A stretch of 64,000 nucleotides of DNA from Primulina eburnea (GCF_022965805.1 NC_133117.1:9386183-9450182), one strand, 5' to 3'; numbered from the stretch's first letter, positions 1-11,880 are shown. Made by a program: numbers and translations. The notes: generated by a model not told the origin, from the sequence alone.

Positions 1-1000
1 TTAGCATGTTATTTATTTTAATTAAGCAAAATAAATTCCCTAATTAAGCACAAAACTCACGCACACATTACACACTTTTACACACACCTGTCACGCTTAA
101 ACACACACACACTCTATCAATTCTAGTTTTATTATTTTAAAAGAGAAAACTAGGGTTCTTCATTAGCATAGCAGCCGCCCACCCCCTCTTCAGATTCCAG
201 CAAGGTTTTCGTGAATTTTATTGCAAGAAAACGGTGCAACGTTCGTCCCGGATCAACCTCGCTTCTATCTCCGCTTCGGTAACATCGTTCGGTATTTTTA
301 AATATCAAAAGGCACGTATATTCTGTTTTTGATGCATCGATCTTGTCATATTATGCGTGGTGTTGTTATTTATGCCAAAAATATATGTGTGGTGCGTAGG
401 AGTTTGAGCAATCGTGTTTAGATCAAGTTTGAAGCGATTTTGAATCACCAAATTCACGTTCTTACTGTTCTGGAGAAAAATGCGATTTTTCGGTTCATAT
501 TTTGAGGAAACTTTCAGCTAGAAAATTGTAGAACTTTTGACGTCTTCGATTTGATATAAAATTCGAGATTTTTTGAAGAAAATTGAGTGAGTTATGATGT
601 TTTTCGTGAGACTGCTCAAACTGAAATTTTCAGAAAATTATGTTATTGATGTGTTTCTTGAAGTTTTATGTTGCAGGCTTCGTTGGAGATCGACGGGCAA
701 TCGTTGCTGCGTACGGGTATGTTAGTTATGATGTTAAGAGTGTTTTTGAGGTTTCGTTTTATGTCGTTAGGCACTCGAATTAATTAGAAGTCATAGGAAG
801 CATTTGATGTCAATGTCCGTATTGATGGGTCGTACGAATTGTAGGGTGAACGTCGTTATGTTGAGGCGTATTCACGAGTTTAGTTCATTGCTATGGTGAC
901 CTAGGATAGTCTCAAATTGTTGAATCTTGTTCCATTAGGTGATAATTGGGATAATAAGCATTGTGTAAGTTTTTCCTCGCAAGTTCAGTATTTCGAGGCC

Positions 1001-1265
1001 ACACGGACCCCAACACGGATCCAGGCACGGGGTCCGAGCCTTTGTTTTCTTCACGGTGTCAAACTTGCGCACGGACACGGACCCCCACACGGATGTAGGC
1101 ACGGGGTCCGTGCCTTCCCATTTCTTCGAGACATTTTTCCAGCGCACGGACACGGACCTCCACCCGGATCTAAGCACGGGGTCCGTGCCCCCTTTTCTTC
1201 CCGAGCACTTCCTTCACAGTAGGTAGACGGACCCGTACATGGATCCGGGATAGGGGTCCGTGTAC
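1001..1265. repeat. Tandem palindromic units inside LTR
   Basis: Four units of about 75-80 bases each pair an ACGGACCC-type arm with a downstream GGGGTCCGTG arm, as in GCACGGGGTCCGTGCC near 1101-1115 and 1175-1189. Each can form a GC-rich hairpin in an otherwise AT-rich LTR. Homologous arrays lie at about 45855-46110 and 53530-53790. Confidence 0.85.
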
Positions 1266-1613
1266 TCACTGTTTGGGAAAGATTTGAAAGTTGTTTTCGA
1301 AGCTTGATGTCATGGTTTAGTGCAAGGATTATCAAGGTAGAGTCAAGGGAAATTTTAGAATGTCCTAAGAATTTATTTAACTTGAGAGTGAGTATGATTC
1401 TACGGCTAAGTTATGCAAGTTAAGAATGGAACTTCATGTTAGTATGTGCAGCAACGGCCCCGATCGACGTCCAACGAATCCCTCAACGCCAAGTAAGTAT
1501 GTATGACGTGTAAAGAAAATATTTGAAGTTTTGAGGTATGCTAAATGTCTCGTGACCAAAAATTGAATGGGTTTGGAAGTCGGTGAACGTGGCCGAGGAC
1601 CTCTCCACCCCGT

Positions 1614-1700
1614 TAAATGATGAACGGGTTAGATCGTGGTTGGAAAGCGTTAAATGATGAACGGGGACCAACCGGCCCGTTAAATGATGAACGGGGATCT
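1614..1700. repeat. Three-copy repeat CGTTAAATGATGAACGGG in LTR
   Basis: The unit CGTTAAATGATGAACGGG occurs three times, at about 1614, 1650 and 1679. It contains the inverted ends CCCGTT/AACGGG. The other LTR copies carry it in reverse at 45435-45560 and 53110-53235. Confidence 0.85.
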
Positions 1701-2353
1701 CATGTATGTGGCAGTGGATACGTCCCTGTCAGCCCAGTACTGTGGTGTGTCTGATCAGGCATTTATTAAGTTAAAGGTCACTTGCTTTGAAACATCCTCT
1801 ACGCAAATGATGAAGTTTAGTATGTTGAAGTATGAAAGCATGTTTAAGAAAAGTTTATGTTCTTCGCACGTCATAGTATGCATGTTCAAGTTCAAGTTCA
1901 AGTTTAATTCAAGTTTAAGTTTATTATTAAACTTCCGGTTTCAAGTTATGTACGTTCTATTTTAAAGATGCATGCGATTTTTATTATTGCAGTATTCGTT
2001 ATTCCAGTTTATACGTGTTGAGTCTTTAGACTCACTAGATTTGATCGATGCAGGTGAGTACGTTGAGGAGGAGACAGGAGGTGGCGACCAAGGGGCAGGC
2101 TTGGATTGAGCGGCAGGCTAAACCCGAGGACCGCAAGTTTATGTTTTTAAGCACAGTTTAAAATACTCTGAATTTTTATGATTGGATGTGAGACATTTCG
2201 AGATAACCTTTCTTTAAACAAATTTTATTGATGGCGAATGATTTCAAAACTATTTATGAACGTTGAGTGACTACCGTATGGATGTTTACATTTAATAAAG
2301 AAAATTTTAAATTTTTCCGCAATTTTTGAATGATAAAAGTACGGTACGTTACA

Positions 2354-2996
2354 ATATTCCCTGATTAAAATTTCTCTCCAGGGACTTGGCATCTTGGCGA
2401 AGAAGAGCTGCATTGCTATGTCTTCTTAGACTCCTGAATTCCATCTGTATTTAGTGAATAACATAATGTATTCATCCACTAAATATATATCATGTAATTC
2501 AAGACTATACAGAGCTTGAGTATATTTCTTTTTCTTTTCTGTATCTTGACTGTTAAAATAGTATACCCCTATAAATTGAGCTTTAAAAAGGGTAGCAATT
2601 CTTCCGGCTATCTTGCTAAGAGATCTCCGGATATGACTTATTCTTTGGTTTCTACCGAAGTCATGTTCCAAGCAATTTTCACTGATCCCATAAGACTCAT
2701 TTCCAGGAGTTTAATGAATCCTTCTCTGTTGATATCAAGTGTTCCTGCTACGATTCTCATAGCTGATGTCCAATCATCTATGAGATCTTCTCTATTTTTA
2801 AAATCTAATACATCTAGGTCAAGCATAACCCCATAAGGATGTATTGGTTCTAAAACAGATTTCTCATAGGTGTTTGTTGCAAAGGAATTTTATTCTTCCT
2901 TGACCTTGTTCCCGCTGGGTGTGCTTCTCCACCATTGTAAAAGTCTGCTTGGGATTCTCTCATATTTATATTCTGAGATCCCACACTTTCTCTTGG
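2354..2996 (-). pseudogene. Endogenous pararetrovirus-like fragment (coat-protein region)
   Basis: Minus-strand reading frames at 2225-2413, 2426-2671 and 2638-2826 are consecutive pieces of one protein-like sequence broken by frameshifts and stops, and protein-like sequence continues to about 2996. Visible pieces include a Trp-bearing SLMGSVKIAWN stretch and a lysine-rich segment before YTQALYSLELHD. The overall look resembles the capsid region of Caulimoviridae (old integrated copies are common in dicots); an LTR-retrotransposon gag is the alternative. The fragment is cut on one side by the LTR ending at 2353 and stops just before the methionine synthase copy. It is clearly non-functional. 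Confidence 0.5.
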
Positions 2997-3684
2997 TGGT
3001 TCCTGCGAATATGATCAGATTATAAAAGGTTGTTCAATAGTTCGTATGTATTCTGATTGGATTTTTGAAAGCAGAACAATGGCATCTCACATTGTTGGAT
3101 ATCCCCGTATGGGTCCTAAGAGAGAGTTTAAGTTTGCTCTAGAATATTTCTGGGACGGCAAGAGTAGTGCTGAAGATTTGGAGAATTTGGCTGCTGATCT
3201 CAGACCTGGAAGCCGATGTCTAAAGCTGGGATCAAGTACATTCCCAACAATACATTCACTTACTATGACCAGGTGCTTGATACAACTGCAATGCTTGGTG
3301 ATGTCCCTCCAAGATACAACTGGAATGGTGGTGAGATTGGTTTCTCGACCTACTTTTCTATGGCTAGAGGTAATGCCTCGGTTCTTGCCATGGAAATGAC
3401 CAAGTGGTTTGACACCAACTAGTAAGTGATGGACCAAGTTCCCCTAAATGGTTTCGTTTTTTCCCCTGCTTCTATTTATCTAACTAATTCTGTCGGCATG
3501 TGAATGCAGCCACTTCATTGTCCCAGAATTGGAACCTGATGTGAAATTTTCTTATGCTTCTCACAAGGTAGTGAATGAATACAAAGAGGCTAAAGCGGTA
3601 TGAGATAGATGTTCCCAATTTTAGTGTAGAATATTATACGTGTCTTTTCTTCTAAATGATGAAGATTAAAGTCCGTGTGTCTTA

Positions 3685-4080
3685 TGTGAGGCCCGGCGCT
3701 GAAGAGCGGGGGTGATCGCCGGTGCCATGAGGTTGCACGGACAATGAGCGGCTCTTGCCAGGCTTCTAGGTGGAGGGAACATGAATGAACCAATCCCACA
3801 CCGGAATGAGAGGGATTCCGAGACTGTTCAATGTAATGGATTGTACAGTTGAAGAGGGTTTAAAAGATTTGATATGTACTACTCATATCAAGAAGGTGAA
3901 TCTTCTTTTTTGTAGCTCATCACATAAGAACTCCAAAGTTAAGCGTGCTTGACTTGGGGCAATTTTGGGATGGGTGATTCCCCGAGAAGTTTCTTAGGGT
4001 GCGTGTGAGTGAGGACATAAGCACGCTGGAAAGACTCGTCTTGATACAGTGAGGACATTCGTCGAATCTGGGGCATTACA
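3685..4080 (+). repeat. Cassandra 5' LTR
   Basis: 396 bases. Contains the 5S-like promoter segment at about 3915-4000 and ends immediately before the primer-binding site. Confidence 0.93.
3915..4000 (+). promoter_or_regulatory. 5S rRNA-derived internal Pol III promoter in LTR 1
   Basis: Reads like 5S RNA: AACTCC, then AAGTTAAGCGTGCTTG (A box, about 3936-3951), then GATGGGTGA (C box, about 3969-3977). The C-box flank is diverged (GATTCCCCGAGAAG) compared with LTR 2. Confidence 0.85.
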
Positions 4081-4150
4081 GTTGGTATCAGAGCCGACCT
4101 CTCTTAGTACGGTGTGGTTCGGGGACGAACCAAGCGGAAGCTGGTGGGCA

Positions 4151-4548
4151 TGTGAGGTCAAGGGCTGAAGAGGTCGGGGGGTGATCGCCGGTTCCATGAG
4201 GTTGCACGGACCATGAGCGGCTCCTGGCAGGCTTCTAGGTGGAGAGAACATGAATGAACTGATCTCACATCGGAATGAGATGGATTTTGAGACTGTTCAA
4301 TGTAATGGACTGTATAGTTGAAGATGGCTTAAAAGATTTGATATGTACTACTCATATCAAGAAGGTGCATCTTCTTTTCGGTAGCTCATCACTAAGAACT
4401 CCAAAGTTAAGCGTGCTTGACTTGGGGCAATTTTGGGATGGGTGACCCACTGGGAAGTTTCTTAGGGTGCGTGTGAGTGAGGACATAAGCACGCTGGAAA
4501 GACTCGTCTTGATACAGTGAGGACAGTCGCCGAATCTGGGGCGTTACA
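4151..4548 (+). repeat. Cassandra 3' LTR
   Basis: 398 bases, nearly identical to the 5' LTR apart from scattered substitutions and short indels. Followed by the TCTTA target duplication. Confidence 0.93.
4383..4468 (+). promoter_or_regulatory. 5S rRNA-derived internal Pol III promoter in LTR 2
   Basis: Same 5S-like A box (about 4404-4419). The better preserved C box GATGGGTGACCC followed by CTGGGAAGT (about 4438-4455) is closer to canonical plant 5S than LTR 1. Confidence 0.85.
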
Positions 4549-5174
4549 TCTTAGTATCCGTACTTCATATATAGTTGAATTATCGATGTGTGTTTCTTGA
4601 TCATTCGTTTGCTTCGTTCTGCCTCCTGATGAACTTCACTTTCATGTGGCTTGGTGTCGATACTGTTCTAGTATTTATTGGCCCTGTTACCTACTTTTTG
4701 CTTTCTAAGCCAGCCAAGGGTGTTTAGAAAACTTTTCCTCTTCTTTCTCTGCTCGACAAAATTCTTCCAATCTACAAGTGAGAACTATATTTAGATTTTT
4801 GGTCACCTCGAGATGGTCTCTCCTTATTCACATTATATCTCATCCTGCAGAGAAGTTATTGCTGAGTTGAAGGCAGTTGGTGCTTCATGGATTCAATTTG
4901 ATGAGCCCACGCTTGTTTTGGATCTCGAGTCTCACCAATTGGAAGCATTCACAAAGGCATATGCTGAAATAGAATCAAGCTTATCTGGACTAAGTGTTCT
5001 AGTTGAGACCTATTTTGCTGATGTTCATGTGGCTGCATTCAAAACCCTTACCACACTTAGTGAAGCCACATGTTTTGGTTTTGACTTGGTACGTGGAACC
5101 AAGACCATTGATTTGATCAAGAGTGGGTTCCCTTCTTGAAAATTCGTCTTTGCGGGGGTGGTTGATGGAAGGAA

Positions 5175-7162
5175 TGTAATGCCCGGTTAATCGTACAAAT
5201 GATAATAATGTGTTTATGTCATAATATATAGTTATTTAGCTCATTATGTTTTACATGTTGATTGAGGTATCGATATTGAGATTGAATATGATTTCTAGAT
5301 TGCCCATGGTGTATTGAGAATGAATATGTGTTTAAATAGTGATAGTAAGATGTGTAGGTAGAAGTAGTGTAATGAAGTTGGTAGGAAATGATATGAAAAT
5401 ATGACAGTTTTTACGGGTTTTAGCACAATTATTAGAATATTTATCCAAATTATGTGAGGCTATAACCATTAGAAAGCTAAGATGTAATGCTACAACTTTC
5501 ATGTTTTGTGTTTTGTCAAAATCATTGTGGAAGACAAGCCAAAAATGTCTCGAAGTGTGTCGTGTATATCGTCATTTCTTCGCTGACACATGTTGGGAGA
5601 ATAAGCATAAATTTTTACTCCGACTTCCAAATGACATGAAACTAGTTGGAGATGCAAGCGAAGACATAGGGCTACAACTTTATGTTTACCACTCTTTCCG
5701 ATTATGGAAGGAAGAAACGTTTTTGGAGCGATTTTTGATGAAATAGTGTGCAGAGCCGAAAGCTGCTCGCCGGGCCGAAGAGAATGTCCGCCCGGGCGGA
5801 CCTGCACAAAACGTTTTCTGAGAGTTCCTCGCTCGGGCGGTAAAAGACGTCCGCCCGGGCGCTGCCTCATGTATAAAAAGATAAGTTTCGACTTTCTAAG
5901 CTAATCCTACCATTTCTTAACCTCTTTACCACCAAAACACGAAGGAAACAAGATTTCTTCCTCCCAAAAGCTCCCTTCTTATTCCTTTCATCCTTTTGAA
6001 GTTACAATTAAGTTCTCCATCACAACAACTTCCTAAGGGTGTAAGTTTTCTTCTCTTTTAGTTATTATACTTGTAGAGGACAATAAAGGAATGATTTTCA
6101 CATAGTTTATACATAGTGATTGGTTTATTGATGTATTTGACAGTATAGAAGCGAGAAACATCGTCTCAAACCAGTAGTCATACACTTGGACTGTAAGTTG
6201 GTATGTTCTTGAAGTAATACATGAGTAATATTATGATTTCAAATAATTTCCATTGATTATTTCTATATGTACATTGTTAGTATCTTATTGATGAAAACAT
6301 AGCGCCATATTCCATTATTATGTATTAAATATGAAAGAAACTCACGAATATTGAATATGGGTGCTATGTTATGAACATGAACATTAACATGAAAGGAAAA
6401 GAACTGATTTTTACATGATATAGAGCTCGTTGACATCATGGGTGGTTTTAAGTCCACCAAACCTATAGGTCAATATATGTTCATGGGGCGTGGGGTTGCC
6501 AAAGGTGCTCCCTGACGTCCAACACAGTAGGAGCTATATAATAAAGCAAGCACGGTAGTACAGGTCAACTAATGAGGCTCAAGTACAAAAATTAACATGA
6601 ATATATGCTATGATATGACATGGTTTAAAGATTCATTATTCATCACGACTTGATACATATGTTCCTTCTACGCATATTGATATGTATAAGTGCCAACTTA
6701 TTGAGTTTTATAAACTCACGTAACTCATGTATTACAGGATTAGGTAATGAAGATATATGGGATGTCGGTTCGCAAATGGATGCTTGTGACGTGCCTCACC
6801 TCAACAAGAACCGGGACGTCTTATTTTATAGCTTCTGCATATGTATTATAATGAATTTAATGTCATGGTTTGAAACAAGTTTTACAAGGTGTATATCTAT
6901 GTGTATAATGATACCGAATATGTTTGTATATAAAGATAAGATTATATGTACATATTTTTATTGTTGCTTGAGTGTTGGTGTATTACATGTTGTTATTATT
7001 GCTTGAGTGTTGGTGTATTCAAAATATAGGGAAATCATGCCAAAATTTTTATAAATTGTCGTATTGATGCCCCTTGTTTAAATTGCTTCATAATATAGAT
7101 ATATCATTCAAATCCTATTTTGATTATGGTAATCATGTCAAGTATAAAGTAAGGGTGTGACA
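5175..7162 (+). mobile_element. Solo LTR (Ty3/gypsy-type) in MetE exon
   Basis: A 1988-base insertion starts TGTAATGCCCGG and ends GGGTGTGACA. It is flanked by the perfect 5-bp duplication AGGAA (5170-5174 and 7163-7167). The MetE reading resumes directly after it (GRN then IWAN). There is no primer site, no coding region and no second LTR, so it is a solo LTR left by recombination. Small ORFs within it are chance. Confidence 0.92.
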
Positions 7163-9687
7163 AGGAACATTTGGGCTAATAATCACAATGCATCTCTTAT
7201 CACCCTAAAATCTCTAGAAGGCATTAGTCAGAAAAGGTTTGTGGAAAAACTCTTGTTTATCAGGTAACAAATTTTCTATGATAAACAATTGTTTTCCAAT
7301 TTTGAATGCAGACAAGCTTATTGTGTCCACCTCCTGCTCGCTTCTCCACACGGCTGTTGATCTTGTGAATGAACCTAAACTGGAAAAAGAAATTAAGTCC
7401 CGGCTCGCATTTGCTGCACAAAAAGTTGTTGAAGTAGATGCTCTTGCAAAGGCATTGGCTGGAAAGAAGGATGAGGTCTATGTCGCAATCGCTATCCTTT
7501 AAATTGAGGTTGTTGGGCAATTTTCGATTTTTACTTCGTATAAACATTTTCAAAATGGCTATTTAATTTTTTTTCCATTTTTGGTAGGCCTTTTAAAAAA
7601 CGGCTATGTTACACATTGGTTGTTCTTTACGTTTCAGGCATTCTTCACTGCAAATGCTGAAGCTCAGGATTTCTAGGAAATCATCTCCAAGGGTGAACGA
7701 CGAAGCTGTCCAAAAGGCCGTAAGTTATTGATCTGCATACTTTTTATTTGATAAGTTTCTAAAATTGTTTGCACTCACCCGTGGAATCTCTTTGTTATCT
7801 ACCAGGCTGCTGCTCTGAAGGGTTCTGATCATCGTCGTGCTACAAATGTCAGTGCTAGGCTTGATGCTCAACAAAAGAAGCTCAACCTTCCGATCCTTCC
7901 AACCACCACTATTGGTTCTTTCCCTCAAACCATAGAACTCAGAAGAATCCGCCGTGAATACAAAGCCAAGAAGTGAGTGATTTTGCCATATTGTCAATTT
8001 GTAATTCTTATTTTTCTAAAAGCCCATATTTTAAAGGTGAAAATTCTTCATTCTAGGATCTCGGAGGAAGAGTATGTTAAATCGATCTAAGAGGATATCA
8101 CAAAGTTGTCAAGCTTCAGGAAGATCTTGACATTGACGTCCTTGTTCATGGAGAGCCAGAGGTAACCCAATAAAAAATTAACAAATAAGTTAAATGTCAT
8201 GTAACACTTTCTAATAATTGAATCTAATGATGAAATCTTTGTTTTTAATAGTGATTTTACTTTTTTAACTATTGCAATTCCAGAGGAACGATATGGTAGA
8301 GTACTTCGGAGAACAATTGTCTGGTTTTGTATTCACCGCTAATGGAGCGGTACAATTTTATGGCTCTCGCTGTGTGAATCCACCAATCATTTATGGTGAT
8401 GTGAGTCGCCCCAGCCCAATGACAGTCTTCTGGTCCACTACCACCCAGAGTATGACTAAGCGTCCAATGAGAGGAATGCTTACTAGCCCTGTAACCATTC
8501 TCAACTGGTCCTTCGTACGAAATGACCTACCGAGGTATATACATATATATCTGACCATAATATTTATCAGGATGGATGTACTCTACTTCTGTTTCTTACT
8601 GTTCGAAATAATCCCAACTCACATTTTGTGGTTCAGGTTTGAAACATGCTATCAGATTACTTTGGCCATTAAAGATGAAGTTGAGGATCTTGAGAAATCT
8701 GGCATCACTGTCATTCAGATCGATGAAGAAGCATTGAGATAAGGTTTGCCTCTGAGGAAGGCGGAGCATGCCTTCTACTTGGACTGGGCTGCCCACTCTT
8801 TCAGAATCACCAATTGTGGTGTCGAGGACACTACCCAGGTACTTTTTCTTTAATCTTTGCACTTCATTTCGTGACAATCGATGTAAATTTTCTGGTACAT
8901 TTGTTGCCTTGTGTTCAGTTCAGTCCATAATTGAGATACATTTTTTAAATATCAAGTTAGTATAACAGAAATAACTATCGTTAAAAATCATTGTCCCAAA
9001 TAGCTGAATTCGTAAGTGGTGGAACAATAACATTTTATATTTTATCACGTCTCTTCACATGTAAGTCAGGGACCAAACAACATAGATTCGATATTAGTAT
9101 CTAACGCATATACATCTCTGTTGATCAGGTATAAAGCGAGGCAATGTTATATCGATTTGGTGAAATATAAGGAAGATTGCATGTTAGGGGTTTGAACTCT
9201 TGGGCACGTTGTTATGATACAATGTTAGAAAGCAATACTTTTGTGCCTTGTTTAGCACCAATGATTTATCCTACAAAATGCTATAAATTTCGCTTTCTAA
9301 TGTTTCGTCAACAGATCCACACCCACATGTGCTACTCCAACTTCAACGACATCTTCGATCCAGTCCAATATTGACATGGATGCGGATGTGATCATCATTG
9401 AAAACTCTCGATCTAATGAGAAGCTGTTATCAGTTTTCTGTGAAGGAGTGAAATACGGTGTTGGAATTGGACCGGGTGTGTATGAAATTCACTCCCCCAG
9501 GATACCATCAACCGAAGAAATTGCTGATAGGATTAACAAGATGCTCAATGTCCTCGAGACCAACATCTTGTTGGTGAACCCTGACAATGGACTCAAAACT
9601 CGCAAGTACGGGGAAGTGAAGCCTGCATTGGAAAACATGGTTTCTGCAGCCAAGATCCTCCGAACTTAGCTTGCTAGCGTGAAATGA

Positions 9688-10519
9688 GGCGCTCGATGCA
9701 TCAAACTTCTATAGTTCTCAAATTTGTTGTTAAAGGAATTGTTGTCTAATTATTGAATAATTGTTGTTTATGGTGAAATTTTTATTATTAGCAGTTGTAG
9801 CCCGCTCGTTGGGAATTTTTCTTGTTTCATTTTTGTTTTGGAGTTTTCAAGTCAATGAACTATATATCATATTCTCTACACTTTTAACTTCTGATGTTCT
9901 TATATACTGACTCTTAGATTGGGAGAGGAGAGGTATCGTGCATTAAATTTAACAACACATCAGTCATCAATGTTCATTTCTCTTTATGTCTGGTGATAAA
10001 AGTGAATCTCCAAAACCCATATATTACTAGGTTCCAACCTACAATTTGGTTAGTAGTTAGATTAGATAAGAAATTCTCAGATCTCTCCTCATATTATTCT
10101 TTTCCGTTTGGTAGGTTTCTACTTTCTAGGCTTAAATTGACTATTTTTTCCCGATGGTATCTTCTGCCTCACTTAAGCTGAGTCTTAATTTCATTTCTAG
10201 TGGCCACATGTCAGGGTCTGACTACTACCATCAAATGAGTCGGGATAGTTAGATCAAAAATATATCTTGCTACATAGGGACGAACTACGTTTGGATCCCC
10301 TGAATCGCAATGAATTCGTATGGAACCCTTCCGGAGAATTCAAAGTAGTAACCATTTTTAAATTTGAATTTTAAAAGATCATCTTTGTTTTGATTAAAAG
10401 CATATGATCGCGTCTATTTTAACAAATGGAGATTATTCTTCGGATGCGTGATTTTTTTTATGCAAAAAGCAAATGATAAATTGTTGGTGAGATTTCGAGA
10501 ATAAAATGGGCACATATTT
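9688..10519. other. Intergenic, no gene seen
   Basis: AT-rich sequence downstream of the MetE copy. Its first part probably corresponds to the old 3' UTR. I see no supported ORF or repeat. Confidence 0.6.
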
Positions 10520-10533
10520 TCGTTGTTTTTCAT

Positions 10534-10779
10534 TATTCCAAAAGGTGAAATCGCTCACCCCGGGCGCCCCTCACACCTTGCCCGACGGGTATGTGAGAGG
10601 AGGTAAATCATGGTAACCTGACCAACCAGCAGTGGCTAGACCTGTGCTCACCGCGCACAAGGAGCCTCCCCCCTACTTCGAAGGGAGTTACTCCCACACT
10701 GTCGCTTGTGAGACTCGATCCTTAGTCATTATTCCAAGATGTCACCACTGCTAGCCAGTCAGGCTAAGCCCATGCGGGC
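10534..10779 (-). mobile_element. tRNA-derived SINE
   Basis: A 246-base element flanked by a perfect 14-bp duplication TCGTTGTTTTTCAT (10520-10533 and 10780-10793). Read on the minus strand, it starts GCCCGCATGGGC and has an A-box-like TAGCCTGACTGG near 10758-10769 and a B-box-like GGATCGAGTCTC near 10711-10722. It ends with a short T-rich tail near 10534. This is the structure of a Pol III SINE. I cannot assign the family. Confidence 0.85.
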
Positions 10780-10793
10780 TCGTTGTTTTTCAT

Positions 10794-11880
10794 GCTCAGA
10801 GAAGAACGTAGTTGAGTTTGCTGGGAATCAACCAAAAAAAGAGGTTGACTTGTGTTACAAAATTCACCAGTTCTTATGTACAAAGCAATTGGTGAACTAT
10901 GTCTTAAATATTTGTAAAAATAAAAATAAAATGTGTAAGTTTAAAAATTATATTATCATTAAAAAAAAATCAATCAAAAGTTTGGCCCGCCATGGCCAAT
11001 GCATATGTTATATCATTTTCTCTTTAAATGGTAAAGAACGAGAGCTACGCAATTTTTTTTAAAAAAAAATTGATTTTTGACTTGAAGTCTCTTTAGCATT
11101 CGACTACTCTTAGTTTTTTTAAAAAAAATTTAATTAGCAAGTATTTAAGTAAATAAATACTAAATGAAATTATAACGTAGGAACTTTTTTTATATTGGAG
11201 TTGGGGATCTACAAAGTCTCGGACATGACACTGTTTTATTTTGTACACAATGTAACTAGATCAAGGGATTCGTGGCCAACACCAGGACTTAATATAATGG
11301 TATGGCGAGCAATATGTTGCATTGGGAAAAGATATACAGGTGTAACTTCGTCGTCTTTTTCTTTTTTTATTCTCTTTTATTTTTTCTGCTTTGTGTACGA
11401 TGTGGGAGATCTTGTATCTAAATCCAATGATACTGGATTACTTTCTTTTCCTTTTCACAATTTCTGTCGGTGCTATTCCCGATTGAATGACTCCGCTTTG
11501 TTATTTTTAATGTATAACAAGGAACTATTAAAATAATAAACCATGTATTACTAGATCGAATAATAAATCACAGATATAATAATATATATGTGATTTTAAA
11601 ACCGTTGAATTACGGTTATTTTATTAATTCCAAGATATGGTTAATGTATTGATTTATATGGCAAATCAGAAGAATGGATCACCTCACAACGACATGGAGA
11701 ATATTCATTCATTTGGACAAAAGATGTATCAATCGGAAGTATACGAAAACAAAGAACAATTTTACTTGCTCATTTGCAGTTATTTAAGCTAAATGTTGAC
11801 TAATACATATGAAAAAGGAACATAGCTCTCAAAAAATTTGGAAAGTTACTCTGCAATAATATTATCAAATCATTTTTTCT

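Larger units (their letters stand above)
1..2353 (+). mobile_element. Ty3/gypsy (Tekay-like) LTR, 5' end outside window
   Basis: This is the reverse complement of the LTR at 44787-47550. Base 1 matches about 47098, so roughly 450 bases of the LTR lie left of the window. It ends at the family terminus GTACGGTACGTTACA (2339-2353). What follows (2354 on) is not a primer-binding site, so this is either a solo LTR or the 3' LTR of an element to the left. It carries the same internal repeat blocks as the other copies: four CACGGACCC/GGGTCCGTG hairpin units at 1001-1265 and three CGTTAAATGATGAACGGG units at 1614-1700. ORFs here run through these repeats and are not genes. Confidence 0.9.
3685..4548 (+). 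mobile_element. Cassandra-type TRIM retrotransposon (complete)
   Basis: Two direct LTRs (3685-4080 and 4151-4548) start TGTGAGG and end GG(C)ATTACA/GCGTTACA. They flank only 70 bases, which begin with the initiator-Met primer site TTGGTATCAGAGCC at 4082-4095. The 5-bp target duplication TCTTA is at 3680-3684 and 4549-4553. Each LTR contains a 5S rRNA-derived segment, the diagnostic feature of Cassandra. There is no coding capacity, so it depends on another element's proteins. It sits in the intron between exons 2 and 3 of the MetE copy, in sense orientation. Confidence 0.95.
3079..9687 (+). pseudogene. Cobalamin-independent methionine synthase (MetE/MS) pseudogene
   Basis: An intact homologue would transfer the methyl group of 5-methyltetrahydrofolate to homocysteine. 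Eleven exon blocks are recognisable: 3079-3421, 3510-3597, 4650-4777, 4851-5174 plus 7168 to about 7236, 7312-7475, 7638-7719, 7806-7972, 8057-8161, 8284-8534, 8637-8838 and 9315-9687. Start [16 protein letters not shown] and most splice sites are conserved. Lesions: a small deletion after 3200 shifts the frame; the exon-3 acceptor reads GG; stops TAG near 4731, TGA near 5137, TAA near 8087, TAA near 8739 and TAG 9667-9669; single-base shifts in exons 6, 8 and 11; a solo LTR splits exon 4. Zn-site residues HTHMC are kept, but the later ligand Cys is Asn (NPDNGLKTR, near 9583-9609). Non-functional; no intact copy is visible here. Confidence 0.95.

Noticed and set aside
917..1335. ORFs in both strands of the LTR (101, 94 and 80 codons)
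   Set aside because: They translate the CACGGACCC repeat array; the same proteins appear in every LTR copy and on both strands, so they are by-products of the repeat.
3994..4251. Minus-strand ORF of 85 codons
   Set aside because: Lies wholly inside the Cassandra LTRs and internal stretch.
6650..7006. ORF of 118 codons in the solo LTR
   Set aside because: Non-coding composition, inside an LTR bounded by a target duplication.
11195..11536. ORF of 113 codons, + strand
   Set aside because: T-rich low-complexity translation, no recognisable domain, no promoter or splice support.
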